From Butyricimonas sp. Marseille-P3923 (GTDB lineage Bacteria > Bacteroidota > Bacteroidia > Bacteroidales > Marinifilaceae), in NCBI RefSeq assembly GCF_900184685.1, contig NZ_FXXL01000007.1:1798001-1862000 (forward strand): a DNA stretch of 64,000 nucleotides, in the 5' to 3' direction. Position numbers and translations under genes: made by a program. The notes below the pieces were generated by a model that did no database searches, had not been told where the DNA came from, and saw only the letters and a program-made list of their open reading frames with translations. Below are positions 38,132 to 47,457 of this stretch, in pieces; position 1 is the stretch's first letter; each line of letters opens with the position of its first letter.

Positions 38132-39068
38132 TTTGTTCTAAGAAATCAAACAAGTCCACAATCCCTTTTTCTAAACTCCAATTAGACTCATAACCTATCT
38201 TCTTTATTTGAGTGTTATCTATCACATATCTTGCTGATTCTATTTTTTTACTTTGATTAGACAATAAAATAGGAATTTTCTTACCATATCTTTGTGCATA
38301 AATTCTTTGAATAATTTCTGCAATTTCTAATATCGTTTTCGTTTCACCGGAACTAACGTGGAATATAAAATTTGAAGAATTAACGGATATTATTTTTTCA
38401 ATAGCATTACACACATCCCAACCATGTATAAAATCCCGTAACGGAGTTCCATCTGATTGCAATACAATTTGTTTGTCCCGAAAAGCCATTCGACATAAGT
38501 CATTTACAACTAGCCACCAACAATTATTATCCATAAATATTGGAGCTCCATAACTATTTGACAATCGTACTATTTTACATTGAACAGAAGTTATTCGATT
38601 AAAATACTCACAAATTTGTTCTCCAAGTAAATGAGTCAAAGCATAATTATTAGAAACACATGGCTGTTCATTTTCCCAAACAACACCATTAGAGAGTTTT
38701 CCATACACTTGTATTGTTGAAAAATAAACAAATTTTTTCAATCCCTTTTTCGAAAAAACATCAAGCAAGGTCCATGTTGGAATGACATTCACAGAACTAA
38801 CAAATGAAGGATTCCCCTCTGACTGATGGTGATCCAAGGATACAAGGTGAATAACAACATCATAACTAGCACATGATAATTTTTGGATTAATTTATCATC
38901 ACGGATATCTCCAATCACTATATCATGCATTTTATCTTTCCATAATTTATCATCAGGAATATTTGGATAACACAAAGGGGTCACCTCATATCCCTTCTGT
39001 GCCAAATACAAACAAAGACGGGCTCCTATATATCCATTCCCACCTGTCACGAGAATTTTACTCACCAT
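38115..39068 (-). CDS. extended SDR, probable CDP-sugar reductase/epimerase with YxxxH
   Basis: A 317-residue SDR with TGGNGYIG at the N-terminus and FSTIQVYG before the active site. The catalytic Tyr-x-x-x-Lys is Y142-ALT-H146, so the usual Lys is His. It follows a 3,5-epimerase-like gene (7-bp overlap) and the CDP-glucose 4,6-dehydratase and cytidylyltransferase genes. The likely role is therefore the final reduction or epimerisation of CDP-4-keto-6-deoxyhexose. Whether the His supports normal chemistry is unknown. Confidence 0.78.
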   Translation of the reverse strand: MVSKILVTGGNGYIGARLCLYLAQKGYEVTPLCYPNIPDDKLWKDKMHDIVIGDIRDDKLIQKLSCASYDVVIHLVSLDHHQSEGNPSFVSSVNVIPTWTLLDVFSKKGLKKFVYFSTIQVYGKLSNGVVWENEQPCVSNNYALTHLLGEQICEYFNRITSVQCKIVRLSNSYGAPIFMDNNCWWLVVNDLCRMAFRDKQIVLQSDGTPLRDFIHGWDVCNAIEKIISVNSSNFIFHVSSGETKTILEIAEIIQRIYAQRYGKKIPILLSNQSKKIESARYVIDNTQIKKIGYESNWSLEKGIVDLFDFLEQNDNGE

Positions 39069-39508
39069 ACATATGCTATTTCGTCCAAATTATCTTTCCG
39101 CTCTACTTCTGAAGGATCATGTTCCAAATTCGCAATATTCAACAACAAATTCATATCTTTACCTACTCCTGAAAATGCCACCCAAATACCAGCAGGAATA
39201 GTCAATCGACAATAATTGTCATGATCAAGAGTAATATCAAAAAAGTTCCCTTTTGTCGGACTTTGCTCCCGATCATCAAACAATACGAAGCGTATTGCCC
39301 CTATCGGAACGACAAAGTTTAATGTCATTCTCAAATGTTTCTTCCAAATTTTAATATCAGTATGATGAATTGTTGAAAAATACGCTTCACCAAAACCATA
39401 AAATCCTGCATCACTTTTTTTCATTCCATGAAACACATCCCCCTTAGGATGATATATTTGTTTTAATGGAGATACAATAACTCCTTCTATATTTCCTATT
39501 TTATCCAT
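39062..39508 (-). CDS. RmlC-like cupin epimerase for a CDP-4-keto-6-deoxyhexose
   Basis: A 148-residue cupin of the dTDP-4-dehydrorhamnose 3,5-epimerase type (FHGMKK, HHTDIKIWKKHLRMTLNFVV, VLFDDR, IPAGIWVAFSG). It lies between CDP-glucose 4,6-dehydratase and the SDR, overlapping both (13 and 7 bp), so it probably epimerises C3 and/or C5 of the CDP-linked keto sugar. It is shorter than classical RmlC (about 180 residues), as is usual for this subgroup. Confidence 0.8.
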   Translation of the reverse strand: MDKIGNIEGVIVSPLKQIYHPKGDVFHGMKKSDAGFYGFGEAYFSTIHHTDIKIWKKHLRMTLNFVVPIGAIRFVLFDDREQSPTKGNFFDITLDHDNYCRLTIPAGIWVAFSGVGKDMNLLLNIANLEHDPSEVERKDNLDEIAYVW

Positions 39509-40620
39509 GAAATTTCTTTTTCCTGTGCCAATGAAATATAAGCATTGATCTGCGCCATCGTATAACTATACATATCAGTATTTCCTCTATAATATTGATA
39601 ATACCAATCACTAGTAAACTCCAACAATGTTTGATAATCAAGTGTAGGACGCCATTTGAAAAAAAATAGTGCTTTATCACAATTCAATTTCAATAATCCA
39701 GCCTCATGAAATTTTATATTATCAGTTATTTTATAGGCATCTGACACATTTTCAAAATGCCACCGATTACTCATACATTCTAAGATATTTTGAACAGTAT
39801 GGGTATACTCCGAAGCTGGTCCAAAATTGAAACTTTCACCATTCAATTCTTCTCGTTTATACAATTGTTCTCCTAACTGTAAGTAACCGCTTAAAGGTTC
39901 AAGTACATGTTGCCAAGGTCTCGTAGCTTGAGGACTTCGAATCTCAACACATTTTCCTTGACTCCATGCTCGGATGCTATCAGGAATTATTCGATCTAAA
40001 GCCCAGTCTCCCCCCCCAATTACATTACCAGCACGAGCAGTTGCTATACGTACACAAGATTCTTTTTTCTTGAAAAAAGAGTAATAATAAGATTTACAAA
40101 TTAACTCAGCAGCACCTTTACTACCACTATAAATATCTTTCCCGCCTAAAGCATCTGTTTCTTTATATCCCCAGACCCATTCTACATTATCATAACATTT
40201 ATCACTTGTAATTATTACCGCTATACATGGGTGCTTACTACAACGTAATGTTTCCAAAATATTAGTTGTTCCTAAAACATTAGAGGAAATTGTTTCTACT
40301 GGATTACTATAAGAAAAAGATACAATCGGTTGAGCTGCTAAATGAAACAAAAAATTTGGTTTTATTTCAGTATACAATTTTTTTATCTGTTCTAAATTTC
40401 GAATATCTTCCGTATAATGAGTAACTTTTTCCGTTAACTTCAGCACCTCAAACATCGAAGGTTTACTTGGGACATCTTTTGAAATACCATATACTTCGGC
40501 TCCCATTGCAATAAGCCAAGAAGACAACCACGCTCCTTTAAACCCTGTATTACCAGTTATAAGAACTTTCTTCCCCTTATAAATATTATCAAATAAATGA
40601 TATTTTACCATTTCATCCAT
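39496..40620 (-). CDS. rfbG: CDP-glucose 4,6-dehydratase
   Basis: A 374-residue extended SDR with VLITGNTGFKGAWLSSWL, TSDKCYDN and IYSGSKGAAE (catalytic Tyr and Lys), and the family-specific GGGDWALDRIIPD and RPWQHVLEPLSGY. It converts CDP-D-glucose to CDP-4-keto-6-deoxy-D-glucose. Its start overlaps the rfbF gene by 16 bp (ATG at 40620, or 40611). This is the second step of the CDP-6-deoxyhexose branch encoded at 38.1-41.4 kb. Confidence 0.93.
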   Translation of the reverse strand: MDEMVKYHLFDNIYKGKKVLITGNTGFKGAWLSSWLIAMGAEVYGISKDVPSKPSMFEVLKLTEKVTHYTEDIRNLEQIKKLYTEIKPNFLFHLAAQPIVSFSYSNPVETISSNVLGTTNILETLRCSKHPCIAVIITSDKCYDNVEWVWGYKETDALGGKDIYSGSKGAAELICKSYYYSFFKKKESCVRIATARAGNVIGGGDWALDRIIPDSIRAWSQGKCVEIRSPQATRPWQHVLEPLSGYLQLGEQLYKREELNGESFNFGPASEYTHTVQNILECMSNRWHFENVSDAYKITDNIKFHEAGLLKLNCDKALFFFKWRPTLDYQTLLEFTSDWYYQYYRGNTDMYSYTMAQINAYISLAQEKEISWIK

Positions 40621-41402
40621 GGAGCTTTATGTTGATTATACAATTCATTTAAATATAAATATTCCCTTGATGTATCCATTGGCTGCCAAAAACCATCATG
40701 TTTAAATACTTTTAATTCTTCCATTTCTACCAATTTTTTCATTGGTGCCTGTTCAAGAACAAGGTTTTCCTCATCACTCAAGATATCTAAAAAATCACTA
40801 TTGAATACGAAAAAACCGCCATTAATGTACCCACCACTTGCTTGAGGTTTTTCATTAAACCCAATGACAGACTCTCCATCATCAGCTATATTCAATTCTC
40901 CAAAACGTCCAGGAGGGTGTACCCCTGTTACTGTAACCATTTTCCCATGTGATTTATGATAAGCAAGCAACTTATCCAAATCAATATCCCCAACTCCATC
41001 CCCATATGTTAACATAAAACAAGAGTCTGTGCCAATATATTTTTTTATCTTCTTTACCCTAGCCCCGGTCATTGCATCAAGTCCCGTTTCCGCAAGAACT
41101 ACATTCCAGTTAACATCATCTTTAAATGAAGATGATGTTTTTTTATCAACACTATTACCAAGATTCAATATTATATCAGAACGTCGTACATCATAATTCA
41201 AGAAAAAATCTTTTATTACTTCACTTTTATACCCAAGACAAAGTATAAACTCATTAAAATCAAAAGCAGAATAATATTTCATGATATGCCAAAGAATTGG
41301 CTTCCCTCCAATTGGAATCATTGGTTTGGGAATATTTTCTGCAACATCCCTAATTCGGGTACCATATCCCCCACACAAAATTACTGTTTTCATTATCGTC
41401 AT
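40605..41402 (-). CDS. rfbF: glucose-1-phosphate cytidylyltransferase
   Basis: A 265-residue nucleotidyltransferase with the signature LCGGYGTRIRDVAENIPKPM, the metal-binding YGDGVGD, and HPPGRFGEL near the middle. It makes CDP-glucose from CTP and glucose-1-phosphate. It is the first enzyme of the CDP-sugar branch and is directly followed by rfbG. No DdhC/RfbH (3-dehydratase) gene is present, so the product should be a 6-deoxyhexose rather than a 3,6-dideoxyhexose. Confidence 0.94.
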   Translation of the reverse strand: MTIMKTVILCGGYGTRIRDVAENIPKPMIPIGGKPILWHIMKYYSAFDFNEFILCLGYKSEVIKDFFLNYDVRRSDIILNLGNSVDKKTSSSFKDDVNWNVVLAETGLDAMTGARVKKIKKYIGTDSCFMLTYGDGVGDIDLDKLLAYHKSHGKMVTVTGVHPPGRFGELNIADDGESVIGFNEKPQASGGYINGGFFVFNSDFLDILSDEENLVLEQAPMKKLVEMEELKVFKHDGFWQPMDTSREYLYLNELYNQHKAPWMKW

Positions 41403-41405
41403 TAT

Positions 41406-42647
41406 TTATTTAATTGCTTTCTTATTTTCTAACACATTATTGAAAATTTCCACAAATTGCTTAGCTTGTTCTTTTCTAGAATATTTATTTATCATATCCG
41501 AGTTAACAATGAGTTCTACAGCCTTATTATTCTTCCATTTTTCATACCGATCAAATAAAAAATGATAAATATCTTCAACGGTATTAGTCGACAAGCCAAC
41601 TTGCATTTCGTCCAATATTTTACGGACAGGTTCACTATAAGGAATACACAAAATATCACGTCCCATTGCTAAATATTCAAATAATTTTGTTGTTAGTATT
41701 CCTTTCGTTTTATTCGTAAAAAGAAGTACTAACAAAATATTACTTGCAGCTAAATATTCTGGAACTTGAGATGATCGAATCCAACTATTAATTTCGATAA
41801 AATCAGCAATATTATAACTATTTACTAACTCAATAATCGCCTTGGCACTCAAATCATCTGTAAAAAACTGAACTCTAAATTGGCCTTTATAAATTACATT
41901 ATTTACAACTAACTTACTTATTGCTTGGAATAACATCCCTAACGGTTCCACGTCAACAAAGTCAAAATGACATATTGTTCCGGTATAAGTTACAGTAAAA
42001 ATACCTGTTTCTTGTAATGGTCTATAATAAAATATTTCAGGATCAAAGCCATTATATATCAAAAAAGAATTTTTATTATATCTCTTTAGATATTCTTGAT
42101 GCCAAGGAGAAACAGAAATAACAGCATCAATTTTCTTTAATATTCTATTTCTTCTATTTACCTCTATTATTTTTTCTACAAAATGATGAATTGATTTTTT
42201 ATGAGCTTGTTTATATTGCTCATATATATCCCTAAAATCAGCAATTAATGGCAAATCATACTTTCGGGCCAACTTACATGCTGTTATTAATGGGAATAAA
42301 GTTGAAGTTGTACAAAAAATCACATCATATTTATGTTTATTTAGCATTTTTTCACCTTCTTTGTGTAATAAAAAATCTTTTTTATCCCATCCAAATAATA
42401 CCCTTTTAAAATATCGAAATCCTTTCTCTAGAGTCGAAACTCGTAATCTATCCAATTGTATCGTACGAACAGGCAAATGCCCAACTAAATGATCAAAATC
42501 ATATTTCCCTTTTTTGTATTCAGTTAAAACGTCCCCCTCCCAACCAAATTGTAACATATATTTAGCTAAATATCCAACACGGGGGGCAAATTCAGGAGGA
42601 AATGCATCTGCTAAAATTAATACTCTTCTATTTTTACTTAGCATCAA
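41406..42647 (-). CDS. glycosyltransferase (GT-B, family 4-like)
   Basis: A 413-residue GT-B enzyme. It begins VLILADAFPPEFAPRVGYLAKYM, a pattern seen in WbuB/WcaI-like transferases, with ADFRDIYEQY in the acceptor domain and TYTGTICHFDFVDVEP starting the donor domain. The C-terminal part has TTKLFEYLAMGRDILCIPY, equivalent to the donor-phosphate region of GT4. It adds one sugar of the repeat unit. It is AT-rich like its neighbours. Confidence 0.85.
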   Translation of the reverse strand: MMLSKNRRVLILADAFPPEFAPRVGYLAKYMLQFGWEGDVLTEYKKGKYDFDHLVGHLPVRTIQLDRLRVSTLEKGFRYFKRVLFGWDKKDFLLHKEGEKMLNKHKYDVIFCTTSTLFPLITACKLARKYDLPLIADFRDIYEQYKQAHKKSIHHFVEKIIEVNRRNRILKKIDAVISVSPWHQEYLKRYNKNSFLIYNGFDPEIFYYRPLQETGIFTVTYTGTICHFDFVDVEPLGMLFQAISKLVVNNVIYKGQFRVQFFTDDLSAKAIIELVNSYNIADFIEINSWIRSSQVPEYLAASNILLVLLFTNKTKGILTTKLFEYLAMGRDILCIPYSEPVRKILDEMQVGLSTNTVEDIYHFLFDRYEKWKNNKAVELIVNSDMINKYSRKEQAKQFVEIFNNVLENKKAIK

Positions 42648-42740
42648 CCTACATTTTAGATTATTGAACTAAAATCATTTTAAACATAACAAAATCGCCT
42701 TATCCAATATAAAAAGATATTCGCTAATAAAATCCAACAA

Positions 42741-43883
42741 TCATTTTCTATTTACAACTCGCTTTATCAACCACGTTGAATAATATAATAATTTAGAAAA
42801 GTAAGGATAAATTCCATCTACCGGATAATCTGTATGCTGCTTACCAGGTTTAGCAAGAAGTAAATTAAATTCCTCTCGAGACATCCCCAATTTATTTAAA
42901 ACATTAGCGATATCTATCTCCATCTTGTCTTTATCACAGAGAGGTTTTTCTAACTCCAATAGTGCTTCTTCACGACTCATCTGTTTAGACACGATTAAAC
43001 TAGACAAATGTGAACGTCTTTTATCTACATGAAACTTCTCTGCAAACCATTTTAACTGAATAACTTTTGTTAAAGAATTCTCCAAATGTTTAGCCTCATA
43101 ATATTCGAATCCACAAAAATTTCGTAATTCAGTTATCGCATGTTCTTTATTATATTCAATAAAATCAAGGGGACAAACAGTCTTTATACCTAATAACAAA
43201 CGATCATATTCCCTTCTATACTGAGAAATTAAAGGCAGTTTATTGATTTTATTTTGACCAAATTTTTTATGCAAACACTTAATATGGTACAAATCATATG
43301 CACCATAGGTATTCCCTTTTTGTAAAATTGATTCTAAAGCCAAATTTGTTCCAGATAAAAAGTACTTTATTTGAAACTCTCTAGCATATTTATAAAGAAT
43401 TGCAAATAAAATATTATCTTGAGGTATTGCGATATTAGGAACTTCAGCTCTCATAAAAGCTTTTGTCAAATCTGCAAATTGTTGAGCATCTGGTTGAATA
43501 TTTACTAATTCAATATTACAAGATTTACAAAGATTTACAATATTATTAATTGCCAGATCTGTATCAAACCCATCATCTATATGAATTGCACAAATTCTCA
43601 ATCCCCACTTTACCGCTCCTATATAAGCCAAATAAGCAGAATCCAATCCTCCAGAAATTCCCATCAAACAATCATATTTTTTGCCTTGTCCTTCATTTTT
43701 CAATTTATGAATCAGGCTTTTCAACTTCATTTCACCTTCTTTATCAGGGAAATAACCATATTGAAGCAATGATAATGCTGTTTGACAATAATTACAATGA
43801 CCATTCTCATCAAATACAATATAAGGGTCAGACGAATTATCCATTACACATCGACTACATATTTTATATTCATTTTGTTTCAT
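42741..43883 (-). CDS. N-acetyl sugar amidotransferase (WbpG-like)
   Basis: A 380-residue member of the PP-loop ATP pyrophosphatase group. It has an N-terminal zinc-type cluster (CSRCVMD and CNYC), PP-loop MGISGGLDSAYLAY and FLSGTNLALESI, all typical of WbpG/PseA-type enzymes that amidate sugars or uronic acids. In known systems the ammonia comes from HisH/HisF-like partners, none of which is encoded in this window. It is probably linked to the uronic acid made by the genes at 47.4-50.9 kb. Its 3' end is followed by a 93-bp AT-rich gap. Confidence 0.85.
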   Translation of the reverse strand: MKQNEYKICSRCVMDNSSDPYIVFDENGHCNYCQTALSLLQYGYFPDKEGEMKLKSLIHKLKNEGQGKKYDCLMGISGGLDSAYLAYIGAVKWGLRICAIHIDDGFDTDLAINNIVNLCKSCNIELVNIQPDAQQFADLTKAFMRAEVPNIAIPQDNILFAILYKYAREFQIKYFLSGTNLALESILQKGNTYGAYDLYHIKCLHKKFGQNKINKLPLISQYRREYDRLLLGIKTVCPLDFIEYNKEHAITELRNFCGFEYYEAKHLENSLTKVIQLKWFAEKFHVDKRRSHLSSLIVSKQMSREEALLELEKPLCDKDKMEIDIANVLNKLGMSREEFNLLLAKPGKQHTDYPVDGIYPYFSKLLYYSTWLIKRVVNRK

Positions 43884-44529
43884 ACCCTTTCAGATCAGCA
43901 TTTACATTATTATTATTTTTCAAATATTTATTTTTAAATTTTTCAAATTTAGCTGCTGGAATATATCCATAATAATCATATTCATCATGTGGAGGAATAA
44001 ATTGAGATTTATCCAATTCTTTCACTAGTTTTGCCGGATTTCCTGCAAGAACACAAAATCCATTTGGGAAACTTTTAGTCACAACAGAACCTGCAGCTAC
44101 AACTGTCCTTGGTCCCAATGTCACACCTGGTAATATTATAGAATTCATTCCAATCCACGAATAATCTCCAATACAAGTTACTTTCTTAATATGGATAGAA
44201 TGATCCAATGTATCATGATTTCCACTCATTATTCCAACATTCATTGCCACCCTTACATAATCTCCAAAAATCAACTTCCCCACCCCTTGTATATAACATC
44301 CATTATTACCAATACTACAATTCTTACCAACTTGAATATTTCTTGCTCCAGAAACTACACAATTTTTTGACATAGGCCAATAAATTGTTTTATCACGAGT
44401 AAAAAATTTAAATTTTATGAAACCACCTAAACTAAATCCAGCGTGATCGTACTTCTTTATCCTAAAATAATCATTAATTATAGGAATTTTGTATACAATC
44501 TTTTTCAAAATTGATTTCACTTTTTTCAC
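43870..44529 (-). CDS. hexapeptide-repeat sugar acyltransferase
   Basis: A 219-residue protein with a left-handed beta-helix (about 60-190; IQVGKNCSIGNNGCYIQG, IGDYSWIGMNSIILPGVTLG) and the closing VLAGNPAKLVKEL. The internal SGNHDTLDHS carries the catalytic His of the xenobiotic/NodL-type acetyltransferases. It overlaps the amidotransferase gene by 14 bp. It could O- or N-acetylate a repeat-unit sugar. Its N-terminal extension differs from the WbpD 3-N-acetyltransferase, so I do not assign that role. Confidence 0.82.
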   Translation of the reverse strand: MKKVKSILKKIVYKIPIINDYFRIKKYDHAGFSLGGFIKFKFFTRDKTIYWPMSKNCVVSGARNIQVGKNCSIGNNGCYIQGVGKLIFGDYVRVAMNVGIMSGNHDTLDHSIHIKKVTCIGDYSWIGMNSIILPGVTLGPRTVVAAGSVVTKSFPNGFCVLAGNPAKLVKELDKSQFIPPHDEYDYYGYIPAAKFEKFKNKYLKNNNNVNADLKGYETK

Positions 44530-44533
44530 AGTA

Positions 44534-46141
44534 TCACATTTTTAAATTAATTTTTTTCATCACAAAATCTAAATAATATCGAGATAATGTAGAATCTATA
44601 TCTAATTTCACTTTTTTACAATAATCATGATAATCTCTACATTTAAGATTCTCCACCATAAGATCAAATGAATTAAAATTCGGCTTATCTATCTTTTGAG
44701 AAAAAATATTTCGACACCTTATATATGAATTTCTTAAACAAGAAAATAGAACAGAAGGTAAAACTTTTTTCAGTTTTGTTTTAAATAAAGATGATTGAGG
44801 AACTTCATTTTTAAGCATATCAACAGACATCTTTTCAAAATATTCTTCAAACATAAATTGGTTATATATGTTTCCCATCTTTTTCTCGTAAGAAACGGAA
44901 CTCCAAAAATCTGAATACTCTGAATCCCAAAATGGAGTACGCCATTCAGCCCCAATAAATTCAAATGTGCGTCCAGAATTTAAAATAAAATGTGCCTGAC
45001 GAGTTTTTACATTCCAATTATAATGACAATTATATTTCTCTTGTAGCGAATTAAAAACTCTATCAACCTCTTCTTTTAATAAACTTTGAATTTTATTTTT
45101 CCAAAATGATTTTAAAGAATTCTGGACATAATATTGATTATACAAAATTTTAGATAACAATTCTTTCTGCATTATATCTAGAGTCGGCATATGACTGCCA
45201 CCTAAAGCATCTCCAGAATGCCCTGGTACAAAAACAGAAGTTGAGGCATTTATTATACCTTTTTCCTTTAACTCTAAAATAGCAAATAGACCTTGTACAC
45301 TAGGATTTACATTGTAATTCCCAGCAAACGATACATATTCTTGAAATAAAGAAGAATTTATCCATTTGCGTATTAAATCTGAAGTATATTCAACAAAATG
45401 CCATTCAAAACCTAATTCCATCGCAACTTGCTTTGAACGAACAACTTCAAAACTATCCTTTCGACCATACGTAAAGCATAACACATTCATTACACCAAAT
45501 TTTTTACACAAACAAGCTATTAGTCTTGAATCGTACCCTCCGCTCAATGGTATAACAATCTTTCGCTCCCCTACGGTCAACAGGAATCTTTTAAAAGCGT
45601 TCTCCAAAGCTATTGATGCCCCTTTCATTATTTCTTTCGGATTCCACTCTTTAACAGCAATATCATAATCAAAATATGAGATAACATCTATTTTATTTTT
45701 CTTCATTTGAACAATACTTCCTGCTGCTACATTAGCAATATCTCTAAATAGCGTTTGAGTATTTCTCAAATATCCTAATGCTAAAAATTCTGCGATAGCT
45801 AATTCATCCAACTCTTTTTGATGAATACACTCTTTGAAACCATTAGCAGTGTCTGCAAGTAAATACTTATCACCAACTTTTGTATATAATAATGGATAAG
45901 AACGCATTTTATCTACAATTAGATATATTATATCAACATCAATATAAATAACTGCAAAAAAACCATTCAATTTTTTTATACTCTCAACCAAACTTTTTCG
46001 CTTAATTGCATGTTCAATAAATAAACACAATTGATCTTCTTTCAAGAATTGTTCGCTATCAAAAGCATAACCTAATACAAAAATATTTTCTTTTTTATAC
46101 CACTTCCGATACTTTGTATCCAAATTAACCTCAACATTCAT
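44534..46141 (-). CDS. asparagine synthase-like amidotransferase without the glutaminase Cys
   Basis: About 535 residues from the ATG at 46141, one base after the wzx stop; an upstream start would overlap wzx. The N-terminal domain has the class-II amidotransferase core (KLNGFFAVIYID, RSYPLLYT, LADTANGF) but no N-terminal Cys, so it should not hydrolyse glutamine. The synthase domain has the PP-loop IPLSGGYDSRLIAC. Such proteins occur in surface polysaccharide loci and may amidate a uronic acid or join an amino acid to a sugar. The substrate is not known. Confidence 0.8.
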   Translation of the reverse strand: MNVEVNLDTKYRKWYKKENIFVLGYAFDSEQFLKEDQLCLFIEHAIKRKSLVESIKKLNGFFAVIYIDVDIIYLIVDKMRSYPLLYTKVGDKYLLADTANGFKECIHQKELDELAIAEFLALGYLRNTQTLFRDIANVAAGSIVQMKKNKIDVISYFDYDIAVKEWNPKEIMKGASIALENAFKRFLLTVGERKIVIPLSGGYDSRLIACLCKKFGVMNVLCFTYGRKDSFEVVRSKQVAMELGFEWHFVEYTSDLIRKWINSSLFQEYVSFAGNYNVNPSVQGLFAILELKEKGIINASTSVFVPGHSGDALGGSHMPTLDIMQKELLSKILYNQYYVQNSLKSFWKNKIQSLLKEEVDRVFNSLQEKYNCHYNWNVKTRQAHFILNSGRTFEFIGAEWRTPFWDSEYSDFWSSVSYEKKMGNIYNQFMFEEYFEKMSVDMLKNEVPQSSLFKTKLKKVLPSVLFSCLRNSYIRCRNIFSQKIDKPNFNSFDLMVENLKCRDYHDYCKKVKLDIDSTLSRYYLDFVMKKINLKM

Positions 46142-46142
46142 A

Positions 46143-47456
46143 CTAAATCTTTCTAAGTATAACAAAAAATACATTATTTGTAAAAGCATTTTGCATATAT
46201 TGCCATTTCATATTTGATACATAAAATAATAAAGCTGTACCTATAAGATTAACCACTACTCCTGAAATTCCAAAAAGTAATATAGCTAAATAACAGCTGT
46301 TATAAATACCTCCAATCACAATAGCTAACACACGTGTCATTATTGTAGTTATAGTAATTATCAAAGATAAATCTTGACGTTCTGTGACCCCAAAAATTGT
46401 ACTTAACGGACTAAATGCCATTTTCAAGCAACACCAAGGTGCTAGTAATTCAGCATATACACCTGAAATAGCCCAAGTCCTACCTAAAAAGAAAGAAAAG
46501 ATCTCTCGTCCCCAAAAAAACACAACAGTAAAAATAGGGACACTTATTAGTAATAAAAATATAAACGATTCTGCCACAACTGGAGCAAGTTCGCCAGTAT
46601 GCTTAGCTTCACTTAATCGTTGAAAAATCACTTGTCCAAACGTATAGGCTATCAATGTCAATGGTAGTTGTACTAAATTTAACGATTGGCTATAAAGTCC
46701 CACATCAGAAGATGAGAAATAAAAAGAAAGCAAAATAGGAACAATTAAAAGCGATCCCGTGTCTAAAAATCCATTCCATACATCAATTAAAGGAAATCTT
46801 TTATAACGGACTAATATACTCCATATTTGTTTTACATTAACAGTTGCAAAAAAACGGTTTATATCACTTTTCAATATATTCAAAATCCTCATTACTAATT
46901 CTAGCAATTGGAAAAACATGTATATTAAAATCAACGCACCATTTGATACAAAGCCTAGAAACCCCAAACTAACATTTCCAACCTTTACACCTACTGAATA
47001 AAATACCGTCAATTTTGCATTAAAATCAAAAGTTTTTTTTCTTATAATCCAATATTGCAGCAATTTTATCCAACTAGAAACAAGTACAAAAATCGGAATT
47101 AAAAGAATATATGATTTTATAGAACTATAATCTCCTATTTCATATAAGAAAGGACCAATAGTATATATTAAAACGAATAAAAACAATGAATATATCAAAG
47201 CTATACAACCGGATCCAACTAAAATATTTAAGGCAACTTCATTTTCTTTCGGTAGCATTAGTGCAGCTTCGTATCTAAGAGTAGCAAAAACACCAAAAAT
47301 TCCTATCAAAGAAATAAACAATGTATATTGTCCTACTACTTCAGGCGAAAATAATCTTGCAAAAATTGGTGCTGTTAAAATACCCACTAATTGTGCTAAA
47401 ATTGCAGCTCCACCAACTTTTAAAACATTTTTAAAAAAGTCTCTTTTTAGGTACAT
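46143..47456 (-). CDS. Wzx-type oligosaccharide flippase
   Basis: A 437-residue membrane protein with about 12-14 hydrophobic segments. The family start is FFKNVLKVGGAAILAQLVGILTAPIFARLFSPEVVGQY, typical of MATE/MOP-like polysaccharide transporters. It would move the lipid-linked repeat unit across the cytoplasmic membrane for polymerisation by the EpsG-like protein. It is the first gene of the AT-rich core: base composition changes sharply between it and the dehydrogenase 1 bp upstream. Confidence 0.88.
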   Translation of the reverse strand: MYLKRDFFKNVLKVGGAAILAQLVGILTAPIFARLFSPEVVGQYTLFISLIGIFGVFATLRYEAALMLPKENEVALNILVGSGCIALIYSLFLFVLIYTIGPFLYEIGDYSSIKSYILLIPIFVLVSSWIKLLQYWIIRKKTFDFNAKLTVFYSVGVKVGNVSLGFLGFVSNGALILIYMFFQLLELVMRILNILKSDINRFFATVNVKQIWSILVRYKRFPLIDVWNGFLDTGSLLIVPILLSFYFSSSDVGLYSQSLNLVQLPLTLIAYTFGQVIFQRLSEAKHTGELAPVVAESFIFLLLISVPIFTVVFFWGREIFSFFLGRTWAISGVYAELLAPWCCLKMAFSPLSTIFGVTERQDLSLIITITTIMTRVLAIVIGGIYNSCYLAILLFGISGVVVNLIGTALLFYVSNMKWQYMQNAFTNNVFFVILRKI

Positions 47457-47457
47457 T

